A stretch of 64,000 bases of DNA. It comes from an uncultured Paludibacter sp. (lineage in GTDB: Bacteria > Bacteroidota > Bacteroidia > Bacteroidales > Paludibacteraceae). The notes beneath the pieces were generated by a model. That model saw only the letters and a program-made list of their open reading frames with translations. It had not been told where the DNA came from and did no database searches. The stretch spans positions 81,129 to 145,128 of the forward strand of contig CALCBD010000010.1 of NCBI GenBank assembly GCA_937897985.1. The letters run 5' to 3'. Within the stretch, counting starts at the first letter, position 1. Every line of letters begins with the position of its first letter. Position numbers and translations under genes: made by a program. This document shows positions 27,717 through 38,100 of the stretch, in pieces.

Positions 27717-27746
27717 TGCAAATGTGAAACAATTCACATATATTTG
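27715..27746 (+). promoter_or_regulatory. Promoter of the XRE regulator
   Basis: -33 TTTG (27715-27718), a 20-bp spacer and -7 TATATTTG (27739-27746) place the transcript start near 27752, about 38 nt before the ATG at 27790. Confidence 0.68.
27722..27739. promoter_or_regulatory. Palindromic operator O2 inside the XRE promoter spacer
   Basis: ATGTGAAACAATTCACAT has perfect 7-bp arms around ACAA and fills the gap between the -33 and -7 boxes. A related half, TGTAAATTCACA, lies at about 27675-27686. Confidence 0.65.
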
Positions 27747-27789
27747 TAATCTGTTTCCATCAATTAATATTCACATTTATACATGTATT

Positions 27790-28275
27790 ATGGATGATAA
27801 AAGTAAAATTGAAAAGATCATGCAGGTTGAAAAATTAAATTCAGCTCAGTTTGCTATTGAAATTGGAATACAAGGTTCAACTTTATCCCATATATTAAAT
27901 GGAAGGAATAAACCGAGTCTGGAAGTGCTAAAAAAAATCATGAATCGTTTTCGAAGTATTAATCCAGAGTGGCTTATTTTGGACGTTGGGACAATGTATC
28001 GACAGGAAAAGCATTCTCAGACGCCTACATTATTCGATACAATAGAAGAAAATACCATAAAATCAGATGATTACACGCCAATTTTGCCTCAACAAACTGA
28101 TGCTGTTCCGGACACCATCCGGAAAAAAAGTGATATAAATCCAAATCAAGGTACAACGGTTGAACCTGCAACCCTGTCATCTGAATTTACACTAAAGGAT
28201 ATTCCTCAGAGAGCTGTAAAAAAGGTGATAATTTATTATTCGGATAATACATTTGAAGAGTTTCAACCGAACTGA
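27790..28275 (+). CDS. XRE-family transcriptional regulator, probably autoregulated
   Basis: Taken from ATG 27790 this is 161 residues. The frame extends upstream to a GTG at 27724, but that start would fall inside the promoter and operators. Residues about 5-65 form a Cro/CI helix-turn-helix: FAIEIGIQGSTLSHILNGRNKPSLEVLKKIMNRF, followed by INPEWLILDVGTMY, a continuation common in Bacteroidota XRE proteins. A variable polar linker (about 70-135) leads to a conserved C-terminal strand pair KKVIIYYSDNTFEEFQPN. Palindromes at its own -33 box and spacer indicate negative autoregulation. No toxin, phage or restriction partner is adjacent. Confidence 0.8.
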   Translation: MDDKSKIEKIMQVEKLNSAQFAIEIGIQGSTLSHILNGRNKPSLEVLKKIMNRFRSINPEWLILDVGTMYRQEKHSQTPTLFDTIEENTIKSDDYTPILPQQTDAVPDTIRKKSDINPNQGTTVEPATLSSEFTLKDIPQRAVKKVIIYYSDNTFEEFQPN

Positions 28276-28406
28276 TGAGTTATATTTCAAATGAGCCTTT
28301 AATGAATCAATTAAACTATTCTTTGCAATTTTCTGTACTATTCATTTTGTACTGATACGTAAATATGGATTTGTACCTCCCGGAGACGGATAGCAAGTCC
28401 CGATTT

Positions 28407-28437
28407 TTTGTAATTTCAGGATAAATGAGTACTTTTG
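28407..28437 (+). promoter_or_regulatory. Promoter of the pyrK-pyrD-miaA operon
   Basis: -33 TTTG (28407-28410), a 19-bp spacer and -7 TACTTTTG (28430-28437) match the Bacteroidota consensus. Expected transcript start is near 28443, leaving an untranslated leader of about 180 nt. Confidence 0.72.
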
Positions 28438-28498
28438 TGCTGTTTATTATAGTCACGTTTCAGATTTTACTTTTTCAATGAAATGAATGGCTATATTG

Positions 28499-28601
28499 TT
28501 TATTTACAATTATTTATAAGGTTTTAACAGAACACTGTAAAACTGTAAATAAGCCTTCAAACCAAAATGCTTCATTATCAACTCAGTATGAAGAATACTG
28601 A
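28499..28601 (+). promoter_or_regulatory. Structured leader of pyrK mRNA
   Basis: The leader contains TTATTTACA (28500-28508), complementary to TGTAAATAA (28544-28552). A compact hairpin TCAGTAT (28583-28589) / ATACTGA (28595-28601) ends 20 nt before the pyrK start. No U-run follows either, so these are not terminators. They could affect translation; no known riboswitch is recognised. Confidence 0.4.
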
Positions 28602-28621
28602 ATAACAAACCCAAAAAACGG

Positions 28622-29392
28622 ATGAAGAAATTCATGCTTGACCTGATTGTAAAGAAGAATGAGATTCTTAACGATCAATATTTCCTTTTGGTTTTAAGCT
28701 CTGATATGCCACTACCGGAGATTTTACCCGGTCAGTTTGTTGAAGTCAGAGTGGATAATACACCCGATACATTTCTCAGACGCCCGATTTCGATCAATTT
28801 TGTTGATTATCAATTAAATGAGCTTTGGCTTTTGATACAAAAAGTAGGGAACGGAACAAGAAAACTTTCAACACTTACGGTTGGTGATACTTTGAATGTA
28901 ATAATACCACTCGGAAACAGCTTCACTTTGCCTGATTCAAAAGATTCAAATATAATGTTGATAGGCGGAGGTGTGGGAATTGCCCCGCTCTTGTACTGGG
29001 GCTCCTATCTGCACGAAAGAGGCTATAAATGTAACTTTCTGTTAGGAGGACGTTCGGAAAACAATTTATTGCAACTTTGTGAATTCACTAAGTATGGCAA
29101 TGTTTACACTACTACCGAAGATGGTAGTCATGGTGAAAAAGGATTTGTAACCATGCATTCGGTGCTCAGAGGCTCAAATTTCAATGATATTTATTCCTGC
29201 GGACCAACGCCCATGATGAAGGCTGTGGCTTCGTATGCAGCTGAGAATGGCGTATTTTGTGAGGTCTCACTCGAAAATACAATGGCCTGTGGTTTTGGTG
29301 CCTGTCTGTGTTGTGTAACCGACACCACCGATGGTCATTTATGTGTTTGTACTGATGGTCCGGTTTTTAATATTACAAAATTGAAATGGTGA
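28622..29392 (+). CDS. pyrK: Dihydroorotate dehydrogenase B, electron-transfer subunit PyrK
   Basis: This is a 256-residue FAD and [2Fe-2S] subunit that passes electrons from PyrD to NAD+. FAD motif RRPISI (53-58) and NAD-side [13 protein letters not shown] (115-127) are present. The cluster cysteines are Cys223, Cys228, Cys231 and one of Cys241/Cys243 (CGFGACLCC then HLCVCTDGP). The PyrK pattern normally reads CGxGxCxGC; here the Gly before the third cysteine is Cys230. It overlaps pyrD by 7 nt (29386-29392), indicating translational coupling. Confidence 0.93.
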   Translation: MKKFMLDLIVKKNEILNDQYFLLVLSSDMPLPEILPGQFVEVRVDNTPDTFLRRPISINFVDYQLNELWLLIQKVGNGTRKLSTLTVGDTLNVIIPLGNSFTLPDSKDSNIMLIGGGVGIAPLLYWGSYLHERGYKCNFLLGGRSENNLLQLCEFTKYGNVYTTTEDGSHGEKGFVTMHSVLRGSNFNDIYSCGPTPMMKAVASYAAENGVFCEVSLENTMACGFGACLCCVTDTTDGHLCVCTDGPVFNITKLKW

Positions 29393-30297
29393 ATTTAAAT
29401 GTAAATTTAGGGAGATTACAATTGAAAAATCCGGTGATGACAGCATCGGGCACTTTTGGCTATGGTACCGAGTATTCTGACTTCATCGATTTATCGCGAA
29501 TTGGTGGTATAATTGTAAAAGGTACTACACTTCGCGAGCGTCAGGGCAACCCGTATCCGAGGATGGCAGAAACCCCTTCCGGCATGTTAAATGCTGTGGG
29601 ACTGCAAAATAAGGGTGTTGACTACTTCATTGAACATATATATCCAACTGTAAAGGACTTCGATACAAATATATTTGTGAATGTTTCAGGATCGACCATC
29701 GAAGACTACATTATTACAGCTGAAAAGTTAAATTATCTCGAAAAAATCCCCGGAATAGAATTAAATATATCCTGTCCTAATGTAAAAGAAGGTGGAATGG
29801 CTTTCGGAACGAGCTGTTTGTCTGCTGCTCAGGTAGTTAAGGAAGTGCGAAGGGTGTATAAAAATGAACTTATGGTGAAGCTTTCGCCAAATGTAACTGA
29901 TATTTCAGAGATTGCTTTAGCTGTCGAAGCCGAAGGAGCTGATTCTATTTCGCTGATAAACACATTATTAGGTATGGCTATTGATGCCGAACGCAGAAAA
30001 CCGGTTTTATCGACCATTACAGGTGGTTTATCAGGCCCTGCAGTCAAGCCTGTTGCACTCAGAATGGTGTGGCAGGTAGCCCGGGCAGTCAAAATTCCGG
30101 TCGTTGGAATGGGTGGAATTATGAATGCTACCGATGCCATTGAGTTTATGCTGGCAGGTGCTTCAGCCGTTCAAATCGGTACAGCTAATTTTATTGATCC
30201 GACGGTCTCAATATCAGTTCTGGAAGGAATTGAAGCTTATCTGAAGGCACATCATTTGTCGTCGGTGTATGATATTATCGGACAATTAGAAGTCTAA
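29386..30297 (+). CDS. pyrD: Dihydroorotate dehydrogenase B (NAD+), catalytic subunit
   Basis: This is a 303-residue class 1B FMN barrel for pyrimidine synthesis. [13 protein letters not shown] (18-30), the substrate loop with catalytic-base Cys130 in [12 protein letters not shown], and phosphate-binding [21 protein letters not shown] (about 236-256) are clear. Cysteine rather than serine as base, together with the pyrK partner, identifies the NAD-dependent form, suited to anaerobic growth. Confidence 0.95.
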   Translation: MVNLNVNLGRLQLKNPVMTASGTFGYGTEYSDFIDLSRIGGIIVKGTTLRERQGNPYPRMAETPSGMLNAVGLQNKGVDYFIEHIYPTVKDFDTNIFVNVSGSTIEDYIITAEKLNYLEKIPGIELNISCPNVKEGGMAFGTSCLSAAQVVKEVRRVYKNELMVKLSPNVTDISEIALAVEAEGADSISLINTLLGMAIDAERRKPVLSTITGGLSGPAVKPVALRMVWQVARAVKIPVVGMGGIMNATDAIEFMLAGASAVQIGTANFIDPTVSISVLEGIEAYLKAHHLSSVYDIIGQLEV

Positions 30298-30336
30298 TAA
30301 GAGTATTCTGATATACCGGTTAAATTTTCATTTAAT

Positions 30337-31248
30337 ATGTCGAATTATGATTTAATCACTATTGTCGGACCTACAGCTTCGGGTAAAACCAAACTGGCTG
30401 TAGCTTTGGCAAAATGTATCGGTAGCGAGATAATAAGTGCTGATTCCCGCCAGGTTTATCGTGGAATGAATATAGGCACCGGCAAGGATTTGAATGAATA
30501 CTTGGTTGATAGTCAGGCTATTCCATATCATTTAATTGATATTCGCAAAGCCGGCGAAAAATATAATCTGTATGAATTTCAACACGATTTTCATAATATT
30601 TTTACAATATTAAAGGAGAAAAGTATCACACCCGTTTTGTGTGGTGGAACTGGTTTGTACATCGAATCGGTACTAAGAGCTTACAAACTTTTAAGTGTCC
30701 CTGAAAATACAGAACTTCGCAAATCACTTGAAAATAAATCGATTGATGAATTAAAAGCTGAATTAAGCAACTATACTACCCTCCACAATAATTCCGATTT
30801 TGATACCGCCAAAAGAGCTATACGTGCCGTTGAGATTGCAGTTTACAATGCCGAACATCAGTCAGATGTACAGGAATTTGCAGCTCCCGAAAGTTTGATT
30901 ATTGGTTTGAATCCCGAAAGGGAAATTAGACGTCAAAAAATTACTTTAAGGTTAAAGGAGCGTCTTGACGAAGGATTGATAGATGAAGTACAATCCTTAC
31001 TGAATCAGGGCATTTCGTCTGATGATTTGATTTATTATGGTTTGGAGTATAAATTTGTAACGCAATATATAACAGGTGAATTGAGTTATCATCAAATGTT
31101 TACTCAACTCGAAATAGCCATTCATCAATTTGCAAAGCGACAAATGACCTGGTTCAACGGAATGGAACGACGTGGTTTTAAAATCAACTGGGTGGATTAT
31201 AATTTACCCATTGAAGACAAAATAAATCAGGTGCTTGAATTGATTTAA
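30337..31248 (+). CDS. miaA: tRNA dimethylallyltransferase MiaA
   Basis: This 303-residue enzyme adds the isopentenyl group to A37 of tRNAs reading UNN codons. P-loop GPTASGKT is at residues 11-18. SADSRQVYRGMNIGTGKD (about 34-51) is the family hallmark, followed by PVLCGGTGLYIESVLR (about 98-113). The C-terminal FAKRQMTWFNG block also matches. It lies 39 bp after pyrD with no terminator, so it is probably part of that operon. Its stop codon is one base from the stop of the convergent menG gene. Confidence 0.95.
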   Translation: MSNYDLITIVGPTASGKTKLAVALAKCIGSEIISADSRQVYRGMNIGTGKDLNEYLVDSQAIPYHLIDIRKAGEKYNLYEFQHDFHNIFTILKEKSITPVLCGGTGLYIESVLRAYKLLSVPENTELRKSLENKSIDELKAELSNYTTLHNNSDFDTAKRAIRAVEIAVYNAEHQSDVQEFAAPESLIIGLNPEREIRRQKITLRLKERLDEGLIDEVQSLLNQGISSDDLIYYGLEYKFVTQYITGELSYHQMFTQLEIAIHQFAKRQMTWFNGMERRGFKINWVDYNLPIEDKINQVLELI

Positions 31249-31249
31249 A

Positions 31250-32008
31250 TTATTCTTTTTCAAGTAAATACATGCTGCACACCCCAAAAGTAAAACTACG
31301 GTATTTAATAAGATTAAAATTGTTTTTCAGTAGGATATCAATCAATTTTTTCCCGTTTGGAAATGCATGCATTGAAGCACTTAAATAGTCGTAAGCTTTA
31401 CTGTCGGTTGATAGAAATCTGGAAGTTAGTTTAACAAAAATCTGTGTATAAAGTTTATAACCTTTAAGTATTAAACCCTTTTGAGGCTCATTCATTTCAA
31501 GAATCAATAAATGTCCGTTTGTTTTCAAAACACGGTGAATTTGTTGCAGGCTTTCATCCAACTTTTCAAAATTCCTGATTCCGAATGAAATAGTAGCTGC
31601 ATCAAATTGATTATCAGGATAAGTAAGTGTGGCACAATCCTGAATTTCAAAATGAATACCTTTTGATAAACCTGCTTTTTCAACTTTCTGCCGACCGATT
31701 TCCATCATTTTATCTGAAATATCGACAGCAGTTACATGTTCCGGTGAAAGATATTCGAAAGCTTTGATGCCTACGTCGCCGGTTCCGGTAGCAATATCAA
31801 TAATTTGTTTAGGATCGTATTTTTTCAGCGAATGCAGTGCTTTTTTTCTCCAGATACGTGCCATTCCCCACGACATAATATCATTGAATTTGTCATATTG
31901 ACCAGAGATTGTGTTGAACATACGTGATAACTGAGGAGTTTTTGCTTCAGTATCGTCGTAAGGTTTTACTTTGGTATAGTCGGCAGGAGTTTTCTTTCTG
32001 TTAGTCAT
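31250..32008 (-). CDS. menG: Demethylmenaquinone methyltransferase (MenG/UbiE)
   Basis: This is a 252-residue SAM-dependent methyltransferase for the last step of menaquinone synthesis. The SAM loop is IDIATGTGDVGIKAF (about 67-81), with the family blocks MFNTISGQYDKFNDIMSWGMARIWRKKAL (about 31-59, first signature) and SFGIRNFEKLDESLQQIHRVLK (second signature). Menaquinone is consistent with the NDH-2 gene at 40.6 kb. The gene converges on miaA with one base between the stops. Confidence 0.92.
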   Translation of the reverse strand: MTNRKKTPADYTKVKPYDDTEAKTPQLSRMFNTISGQYDKFNDIMSWGMARIWRKKALHSLKKYDPKQIIDIATGTGDVGIKAFEYLSPEHVTAVDISDKMMEIGRQKVEKAGLSKGIHFEIQDCATLTYPDNQFDAATISFGIRNFEKLDESLQQIHRVLKTNGHLLILEMNEPQKGLILKGYKLYTQIFVKLTSRFLSTDSKAYDYLSASMHAFPNGKKLIDILLKNNFNLIKYRSFTFGVCSMYLLEKE

Positions 32009-32109
32009 CTTAGTATTCTTAATTTATTTTCGGATAAATTGAAAATTTATTTATACTTCATATATTAATTCAAACATTATCAGTAAATTATAAACAATCA
32101 ATAATTGAA

Positions 32110-33312
32110 TTAGTTTATTTTTTGATTATGATTATCTGTTTTTTTTAATCTGTATCCAATTGTCCATTCCACAAAATCGGCGTGCATTGAATAGTCGCGC
32201 AAGGTAATGCCGGCAAAAATATTATTGGTTATCTGATAATTAATACTTATACGTTGATGAAAAACAGGTGATTGATTTTTGGAAGTTTTTCGGTAAATAT
32301 AAAATGCAGGTTGTAAAACTATCGAAATTTTATCAACACAAAACGTATAAGAAGGATAAACACTCAACTGAATCTGATTCAGAAAAGGAGCGTCAACATC
32401 AATCAGCTCATTATTATCAACCTTAATCTGTGCATTTATGGCATCATTGACATTGAGGGTAAAACCGGCTCCGATTTTCGACATTCGGGTAATTTGTCTG
32501 TTGAACAATGCAGAAATTCCGTAAAAAGGAAAAAAAACACCTTCATATTTCTCCGCTATATTAGTGTTTATCGAGTCGAATATAATATTTTTTATGCCAG
32601 CAAACGTTGAAATAATTATTTCATTCTCAGGATAATATTTATCAATTTTCTTATTAACAAATTCCGGTTTTTTGAAAAAATTATACTTTAATCCAATTTT
32701 GGGAGCATAGGAGTTAATTCCATAATTTGGCATTTTTATCGCTCCGTTTGAATAGTGAGTAAAATTGACACCTGCCAATAAGTCAATATGTTCACTCAGT
32801 TCGTAATTAAAAGTCAAACCTGCATCGCTCATAAATGCCTGTCCAAGTCCAAGAGCAATGTTAAATTTATTGGTTAAAGGATTGAATGAGTGCCAGTTAA
32901 ATGACAAACCAAATCCCATTTCAGCATTTATAAAATATTTTGAACCTCTAAAAACAGGCCAATCGACAAATCCATAAACTGCGACAGGAATTCCTATTTC
33001 ATTCAAATTATTGAAATCCAATATTTTACATCCTAATCCCCATAACGGATAGTTGAAAACCCTTTCATTTTCTGATTTTCCTGAAGTTTGAGTACTCAAT
33101 TTAAAATTTAGTGCCTGAAATCTGTCTATTTTCACTGAATTCAGATTATTTCCCCTGACAAAAACATTGGTAGGCGCAACTGAACCATTGATATATGCTA
33201 CAGTGAATGCTAAATTATTTTTATACCATTTAAAATGAACATTAGTTGAATCTGTCTGACCCAATAAATTTGCTGAGAGTAATAGTATGAAAAGCAATAT
33301 ATTTAGTCTCAT
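32110..33312 (-). CDS. PagL-like lipid A 3-O-deacylase (acyloxyacyl hydrolase family)
   Basis: This is a 400-residue exported protein with a signal peptide ending SANLLGQ. The C-terminal part is predicted outer-membrane beta strands. The segment VNFTHYSNGAIKMPNYGIN (about 184-202) carries the His-x-Ser-Asn motif of PagL, with the following Asn/Gly pattern. Bacteroidota members of this family are about 350-400 residues, longer than the about 170-residue Pseudomonas PagL, because of a duplicated barrel-like half. It would remove an acyl chain from lipid A at the cell surface. It lies 83 bp or more downstream of a PAP2 phosphatase on the same strand. Confidence 0.72.
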   Translation of the reverse strand: MRLNILLFILLLSANLLGQTDSTNVHFKWYKNNLAFTVAYINGSVAPTNVFVRGNNLNSVKIDRFQALNFKLSTQTSGKSENERVFNYPLWGLGCKILDFNNLNEIGIPVAVYGFVDWPVFRGSKYFINAEMGFGLSFNWHSFNPLTNKFNIALGLGQAFMSDAGLTFNYELSEHIDLLAGVNFTHYSNGAIKMPNYGINSYAPKIGLKYNFFKKPEFVNKKIDKYYPENEIIISTFAGIKNIIFDSINTNIAEKYEGVFFPFYGISALFNRQITRMSKIGAGFTLNVNDAINAQIKVDNNELIDVDAPFLNQIQLSVYPSYTFCVDKISIVLQPAFYIYRKTSKNQSPVFHQRISINYQITNNIFAGITLRDYSMHADFVEWTIGYRLKKTDNHNQKIN

Positions 33313-33394
33313 TGGCTTTTTGTCTTACTGACTTATTTCTGGAAGTCAGATAAAAGAGTATTTTTCAGGATATAATGGGAAAATATAATTATTA

Positions 33395-34060
33395 TTAATT
33401 ACTTACAAACGCTGTTTTGTAAATTTCTTTTTTCTTATGCAACCTGTTTTTTCGGCAATTATTTATTAGTTTTTTATTCACATAATCAGTCAGAAAAGCG
33501 CTACCTGCACCAACCAGAGCTCCCATAAAAACATCACTCGGATAATGAACTCCAAGGTCCATACGTGAGAACCCCACAGCTCCGGCCCAGATAAATGCAG
33601 GAGTAATAATATACCATTTTGGATATGCCAGACTTATGGAAGTCGCAGTTGAAAAAGCAGCAGAGGTATGCCCTGAGGGGAATGAAGGGCTGCCACCCGA
33701 ACTTAACTTTGTTATTTCGTCGGGATAAGTTTCAAAAGGCCGGGGACGATTGAAAGAATATTTCATAACAGTACTTATCGCCGTTGAAACCAGGAACGAT
33801 CCGGCAACTAATAATCCATTCTGCAGTGTAAGGCTATCCTTTGTTAAATAACCTGTTGCAGTAATAATTAAAGGTGCTGCCACGCTAACCGGTATTGCAC
33901 TGTTGGTTACGAATCTGAAGGCTGGATCTGAATTAATAATCCTGTTTTGATTAATATTCTTCAAAATGTCGATGTCAATATTTTGTGAACTTACACTGCC
34001 ATAAGCAATTGTAAATACCACGATAATCAATATTTTGTTTATTTGGTTGTTTTTTAGCAT
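33395..34060 (-). CDS. PAP2-family membrane phosphatase
   Basis: From the ATG at 34060 this is 221 residues and begins with a signal-like helix (MLKNNQINKILIIVVFTIAY, then SVSSQ). The frame continues upstream to 34162 but the shorter start gives a sensible export signal. The three PAP2 motifs are intact: KYSFNRPRP, SFPSGHTSAAF and SRMDLGVHYPSDVF, so it should dephosphorylate a lipid phosphate at the periplasmic face. With the adjacent PagL-like enzyme, lipid A (LpxE/LpxF-like) or undecaprenyl pyrophosphate are the likely substrates; sequence alone does not decide. Confidence 0.82.
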   Translation of the reverse strand: MLKNNQINKILIIVVFTIAYGSVSSQNIDIDILKNINQNRIINSDPAFRFVTNSAIPVSVAAPLIITATGYLTKDSLTLQNGLLVAGSFLVSTAISTVMKYSFNRPRPFETYPDEITKLSSGGSPSFPSGHTSAAFSTATSISLAYPKWYIITPAFIWAGAVGFSRMDLGVHYPSDVFMGALVGAGSAFLTDYVNKKLINNCRKNRLHKKKEIYKTAFVSN

Positions 34061-34197
34061 TTTAAATAGAAAAGCAATCAATAGATCTGAAAAAACTATG
34101 AATGTTGAATTCAAAACAATAATACCAACGTATTTGAAAGTAAAAAGTTCCTTCACATACATTGGTATTTTTGGTGATAATTTTAATTAATTGAGCC

Positions 34198-35049
34198 TCA
34201 ATTAGTTTTTATTTGGATTTTCGAACTGCGTGATATAAGCCAGATACCCCATATAATGAACGGAATACTTAAAATTTGTCCCATATTAAGCAACATTCCC
34301 GATTCGAAAGCTTCCTGATCGAGCTTTATAAATTCCAGAATAAATCTGCTTCCAAAAATTCCAATAAGGAAAACTCCGTAAATAAGGCCTGTTTTCAGAT
34401 AGGCGCGTTTTTTCCAATAAAGCCACCAGGTAACTGCAAAAGTCAGAAGGCAATAAATCATCTCATAAATCTGAGTTGGGTGCATGGCCTGTGTTTGACC
34501 ATCGCGTACAAAAATAAATCCCCAAGGAAGTGAGGTGGCATTACCGTAAATTTCTGAATTCATTAAGTTTCCCAATCTGATTGCGGCACCTGTAAGCGCT
34601 GCTCCGATAACCAAACGGTCCAAAACCCATATAAATCCTTTTTTTGAAACGAATTTATTATAAAGGTATGTAGAAATCAATATTCCTATTGCACCACCAT
34701 GACTTGCCAGTCCACCCCGCCAGATATAAAGTAATTCCCATGGATGAGATAAGTAATGATTTCCATAACTAAAAGTAATACCCAGGATTGAAACCGGTTC
34801 GTCTAATGGTTTCCATTCATAGAAAAAACAATGACCCAGACGAGCTCCCACAATGGTACCAATTACTGTGTACATGAATAACTTATCGACCCAGGTGTCG
34901 GGTAATTTTTCATTTTTAAATAATTTTTGTACCACTACAAGTGCGAGCCAGATACCAATTGCCCAGAGAAGGCCATACCATCGCACATGAATACTACCCA
35001 AACTAAAAATTTCAGGGTTTACATCCCAGGTAATAAAGTTTAACAGCAT
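34198..35049 (-). CDS. lgt: Prolipoprotein diacylglyceryl transferase
   Basis: This 283-residue, seven-helix inner-membrane enzyme transfers diacylglycerol to the lipobox cysteine of prelipoproteins. The start has SLGSIHVRWYGLLWAIGI, then GARLGHCFFYEW, GGLASHGGAIGIL and the Lgt signature GAAIRLGNLMNSEIYG (about 155-170), with HPTQIYE near 200. Length is normal. It sits between secA and the PAP2 gene, all minus strand. Confidence 0.95.
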   Translation of the reverse strand: MLLNFITWDVNPEIFSLGSIHVRWYGLLWAIGIWLALVVVQKLFKNEKLPDTWVDKLFMYTVIGTIVGARLGHCFFYEWKPLDEPVSILGITFSYGNHYLSHPWELLYIWRGGLASHGGAIGILISTYLYNKFVSKKGFIWVLDRLVIGAALTGAAIRLGNLMNSEIYGNATSLPWGFIFVRDGQTQAMHPTQIYEMIYCLLTFAVTWWLYWKKRAYLKTGLIYGVFLIGIFGSRFILEFIKLDQEAFESGMLLNMGQILSIPFIIWGIWLISRSSKIQIKTN

Positions 35050-35128
35050 TGAATAGAAAAAATTAAAGTGATAAGTTCAATATAATGAATGTTTTACAAA
35101 AAGATGCAACGTTTATTAAACAATTCAT

Positions 35129-38100
35129 TTAAGAATTGGCCCCGTGACAATTTTTGAATTTTTTCCCACTTCCGCAAGGGCAGGGATCGTTGCGACCAAC
35201 CTTTTTCTCGACACGGATAGGCTCTGTTCGCTGAACTTCACGTGTATCCTGTTTAGTCGGATCCTGAGCTGGACTATTTGAAATTTCGTCTTTTTGAGTT
35301 TTATAGCGACTTAAATCCATTCGTTGTACCGGACGGGCTTCGCGCACCTGTTCCGGTTCGCGCATCGGGATCTGACCCCGCATTAAGATTGATAATACTT
35401 TTCGATTCATCGAATCTATCATTTCCTTGAACAAACCATAAGATTCTAATTTATAAATAAGTAATGGATCTTTTTGTTCATAACTTGCATTTTGAACCGA
35501 ATTGCGCAATTCGTCCAGCTGGCGTAAATGTTCTTTCCATTCATCATCAATAACATAGAGAAGTGTCTGTTTTTCAAACGATTTTACAACTTCTTTTCCC
35601 TGAGTATTATAGGCAGTTTCGAGATGAGTGGTAACATTGAAAACCCTTTTTCCATCGGTAACAGGAACAAGAATATTTTCGTATTGCTGACCTTGTTTTT
35701 CAAACACCTGTTTTATAACCGGAAATGCTACAGCAGCTAATTTGTCCATTTTACGTTTGAAGGTCGACATTGCAGCTTCAGCAACATGATGAGTCAGTTC
35801 GTTCATTCTCGAAGAACCGAATTCAGATTCGCTAAATGGTGCTTCCATTGCGAAGATTTTTAAAAGTTCTTCGTTTAATAATTCATAATCACTGCTGTTT
35901 TTAGCATTTTCAACAATACTTTCGGCAACATCATAGATCATGTTGGTAATGTCAACACCGATACGTTCGCCCATCAGGGCATGACGGCGTTTACTGTAGA
36001 TGACTTCACGTTGAGAATTCATAACGTCATCGTATTCGAGTAATCTTTTTCGAATACCGAAGTTATTTTCCTCTACTTTCTTCTGAGCACGTTCAATTGA
36101 TTTTGAAATCATTGAATGTTCGATCATTTCGCCTTCTTCGAAACCTAATTTATCCATGATTCCGGAAATTCGTTCGGAACCGAATAATCTCATTAAATCA
36201 TCCTCGAGACAAACGTAAAATACCGAAGAACCCGGATCGCCCTGACGGCCGGCACGTCCGCGTAACTGACGGTCGACACGGCGGCTTTCATGCCTCTCAG
36301 TACCAATGATTGCCAAACCTCCTGCATCCTTTACTTCCTGTGTCAGTTTAATGTCGGTACCACGACCAGCCATATTAGTTGCGATAGTTACTGTTCCTTT
36401 TTGACCCGCTTCGGCAACAATATCAGCTTCACGTTGATGTAATTTTGCATTTAATACGTTGTGTTTAATCTTACGGCCATTCAGCATTCGGCTCAATAAT
36501 TCGGAAATTTCGACCGAGGTTGTACCTACAAGTACCGGTCTGCCGGCTTCAACCAATTTATCAATTTCGTCGATGACGGCAATATATTTTTCGCGTTTGG
36601 TTTTATAAACCCTGTCCTGTAAATCATTTCGTGAAATAGGTCTGTTAGTGGGGATAACCACCACATCGAGTTTATAAATATCCCATAATTCACCTGCTTC
36701 AGTTTCTGCAGTACCCGTCATACCGGAAAGTTTGTGGTACATTCGGAAATAATTCTGCAGTGTGATTGTTGCAAAAGTTTGTGTGGCTGCTTCGACCGTA
36801 ACTCTTTCCTTTGCCTCAATAGCCTGATGCAGACCATCTGAATAACGACGACCTTCCATGATACGTCCGGTTTGCTCATCAACAATCTTTACTTTATTTT
36901 CGATGACCACATACTCTACATCTTTTTCAAACAAAGTATAGGCTTTAAGTAATTGATTGATTGTGTGAACCCTTTCAGATTTAATTGCATAGTTCTGATT
37001 AATTTCGTCTTTTTGGTTTTGACGTTCTTCAAGACTTAACGTTTTGTTTTTTTCGAGATCAGCAATCAGGCTGCCAACGTCGGGTAAAACGAAGAATTGT
37101 GAATCCTCGCTGTCGTCGGTTATTAAATCAATTCCCTTGTCAGTAAGTTCGATGGATTTATTTTTTTCGTCGATAACAAAATAAAGCGGATCGGTAGCTA
37201 TATGCATGTTACGGTTATTTTCCTGCATATAAAACTCTTCGGTTTTGAGCAATTGAGCCTTAATACCCTGTTCGCTTAGAAATTTTATTAAAGGTTTATT
37301 GTTAGGCATACCTTTGTATGAACGGAAAAGTGCCAAAGCACCTTCTTCCTGTTCTTTTTTATCGGCTGATGCCATCAATTTTCTTGCATCAGCAAGATAT
37401 CTGGTAGCCAAAGTTTTCTGAGTGTTTACAAGACGTTCAACTTTAGGGCGTAAATCCTCGAATAGCTGGTCATCACCTTTGGGTACAGGTCCGGAAATAA
37501 TAAGTGGTGTACGTGCATCATCAATTAATACGGAGTCAACCTCATCCACGATGGCATAATTATGTTTGCGCTGAACCAAATCGGCAGGACTTGTCGCCAT
37601 ATTGTCGCGTAAATAATCAAAGCCAAACTCATTATTGGTACCAAAAGTGATATCGGCCATATATGCCTGACGTCTTTCTTCCGAATTAGGTCGGTGTTTA
37701 TCAATACAATCGACCGAAAGACCATGAAACATATAGAGTGGTCCCATCCACTCAGAGTCACGTTTTGACAGATAGTCGTTCACTGTAACGACATGAACAC
37801 CATTGTGTGTCAATGCATTAAGAAAAACGGGGAGAGTTGCAACCAGTGTTTTACCTTCTCCGGTAGCCATTTCCGAGATTTTTCCCTTGTGAAGAACAAC
37901 CCCACCAAATAACTGCACATCATAATGTACCATCTCCCATTTTAAAAGATTTCCACCAGCAGTCCATTGGTTTTTATAGTGAGCTTTATCGTTCTGAATG
38001 TATACGAAATCATATTTAGCAGCCAGGTCTCTGTCAAAATCATTAGCAGATACCACAATTTCCGGATTTTCGTTTAACCGGCGGGCAGTATCTTTCATGA

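Noticed and set aside
27724..27789. N-terminal extension of the XRE gene from GTG 27724
   Set aside because: It overlaps the operator and the -7 box, so it would not be in the mRNA.
28484..28528. A 14-codon frame in the pyrK leader (MNGYIVYLQLFIRF)
   Set aside because: No residue bias related to pyrimidine control and no terminator following; likely chance in A/T-rich DNA.
34061..34162. Longer N-terminus of the PAP2 protein
   Set aside because: The shorter start gives a plausible signal peptide; the extra 34 residues add a second hydrophobic run without precedent in the family.
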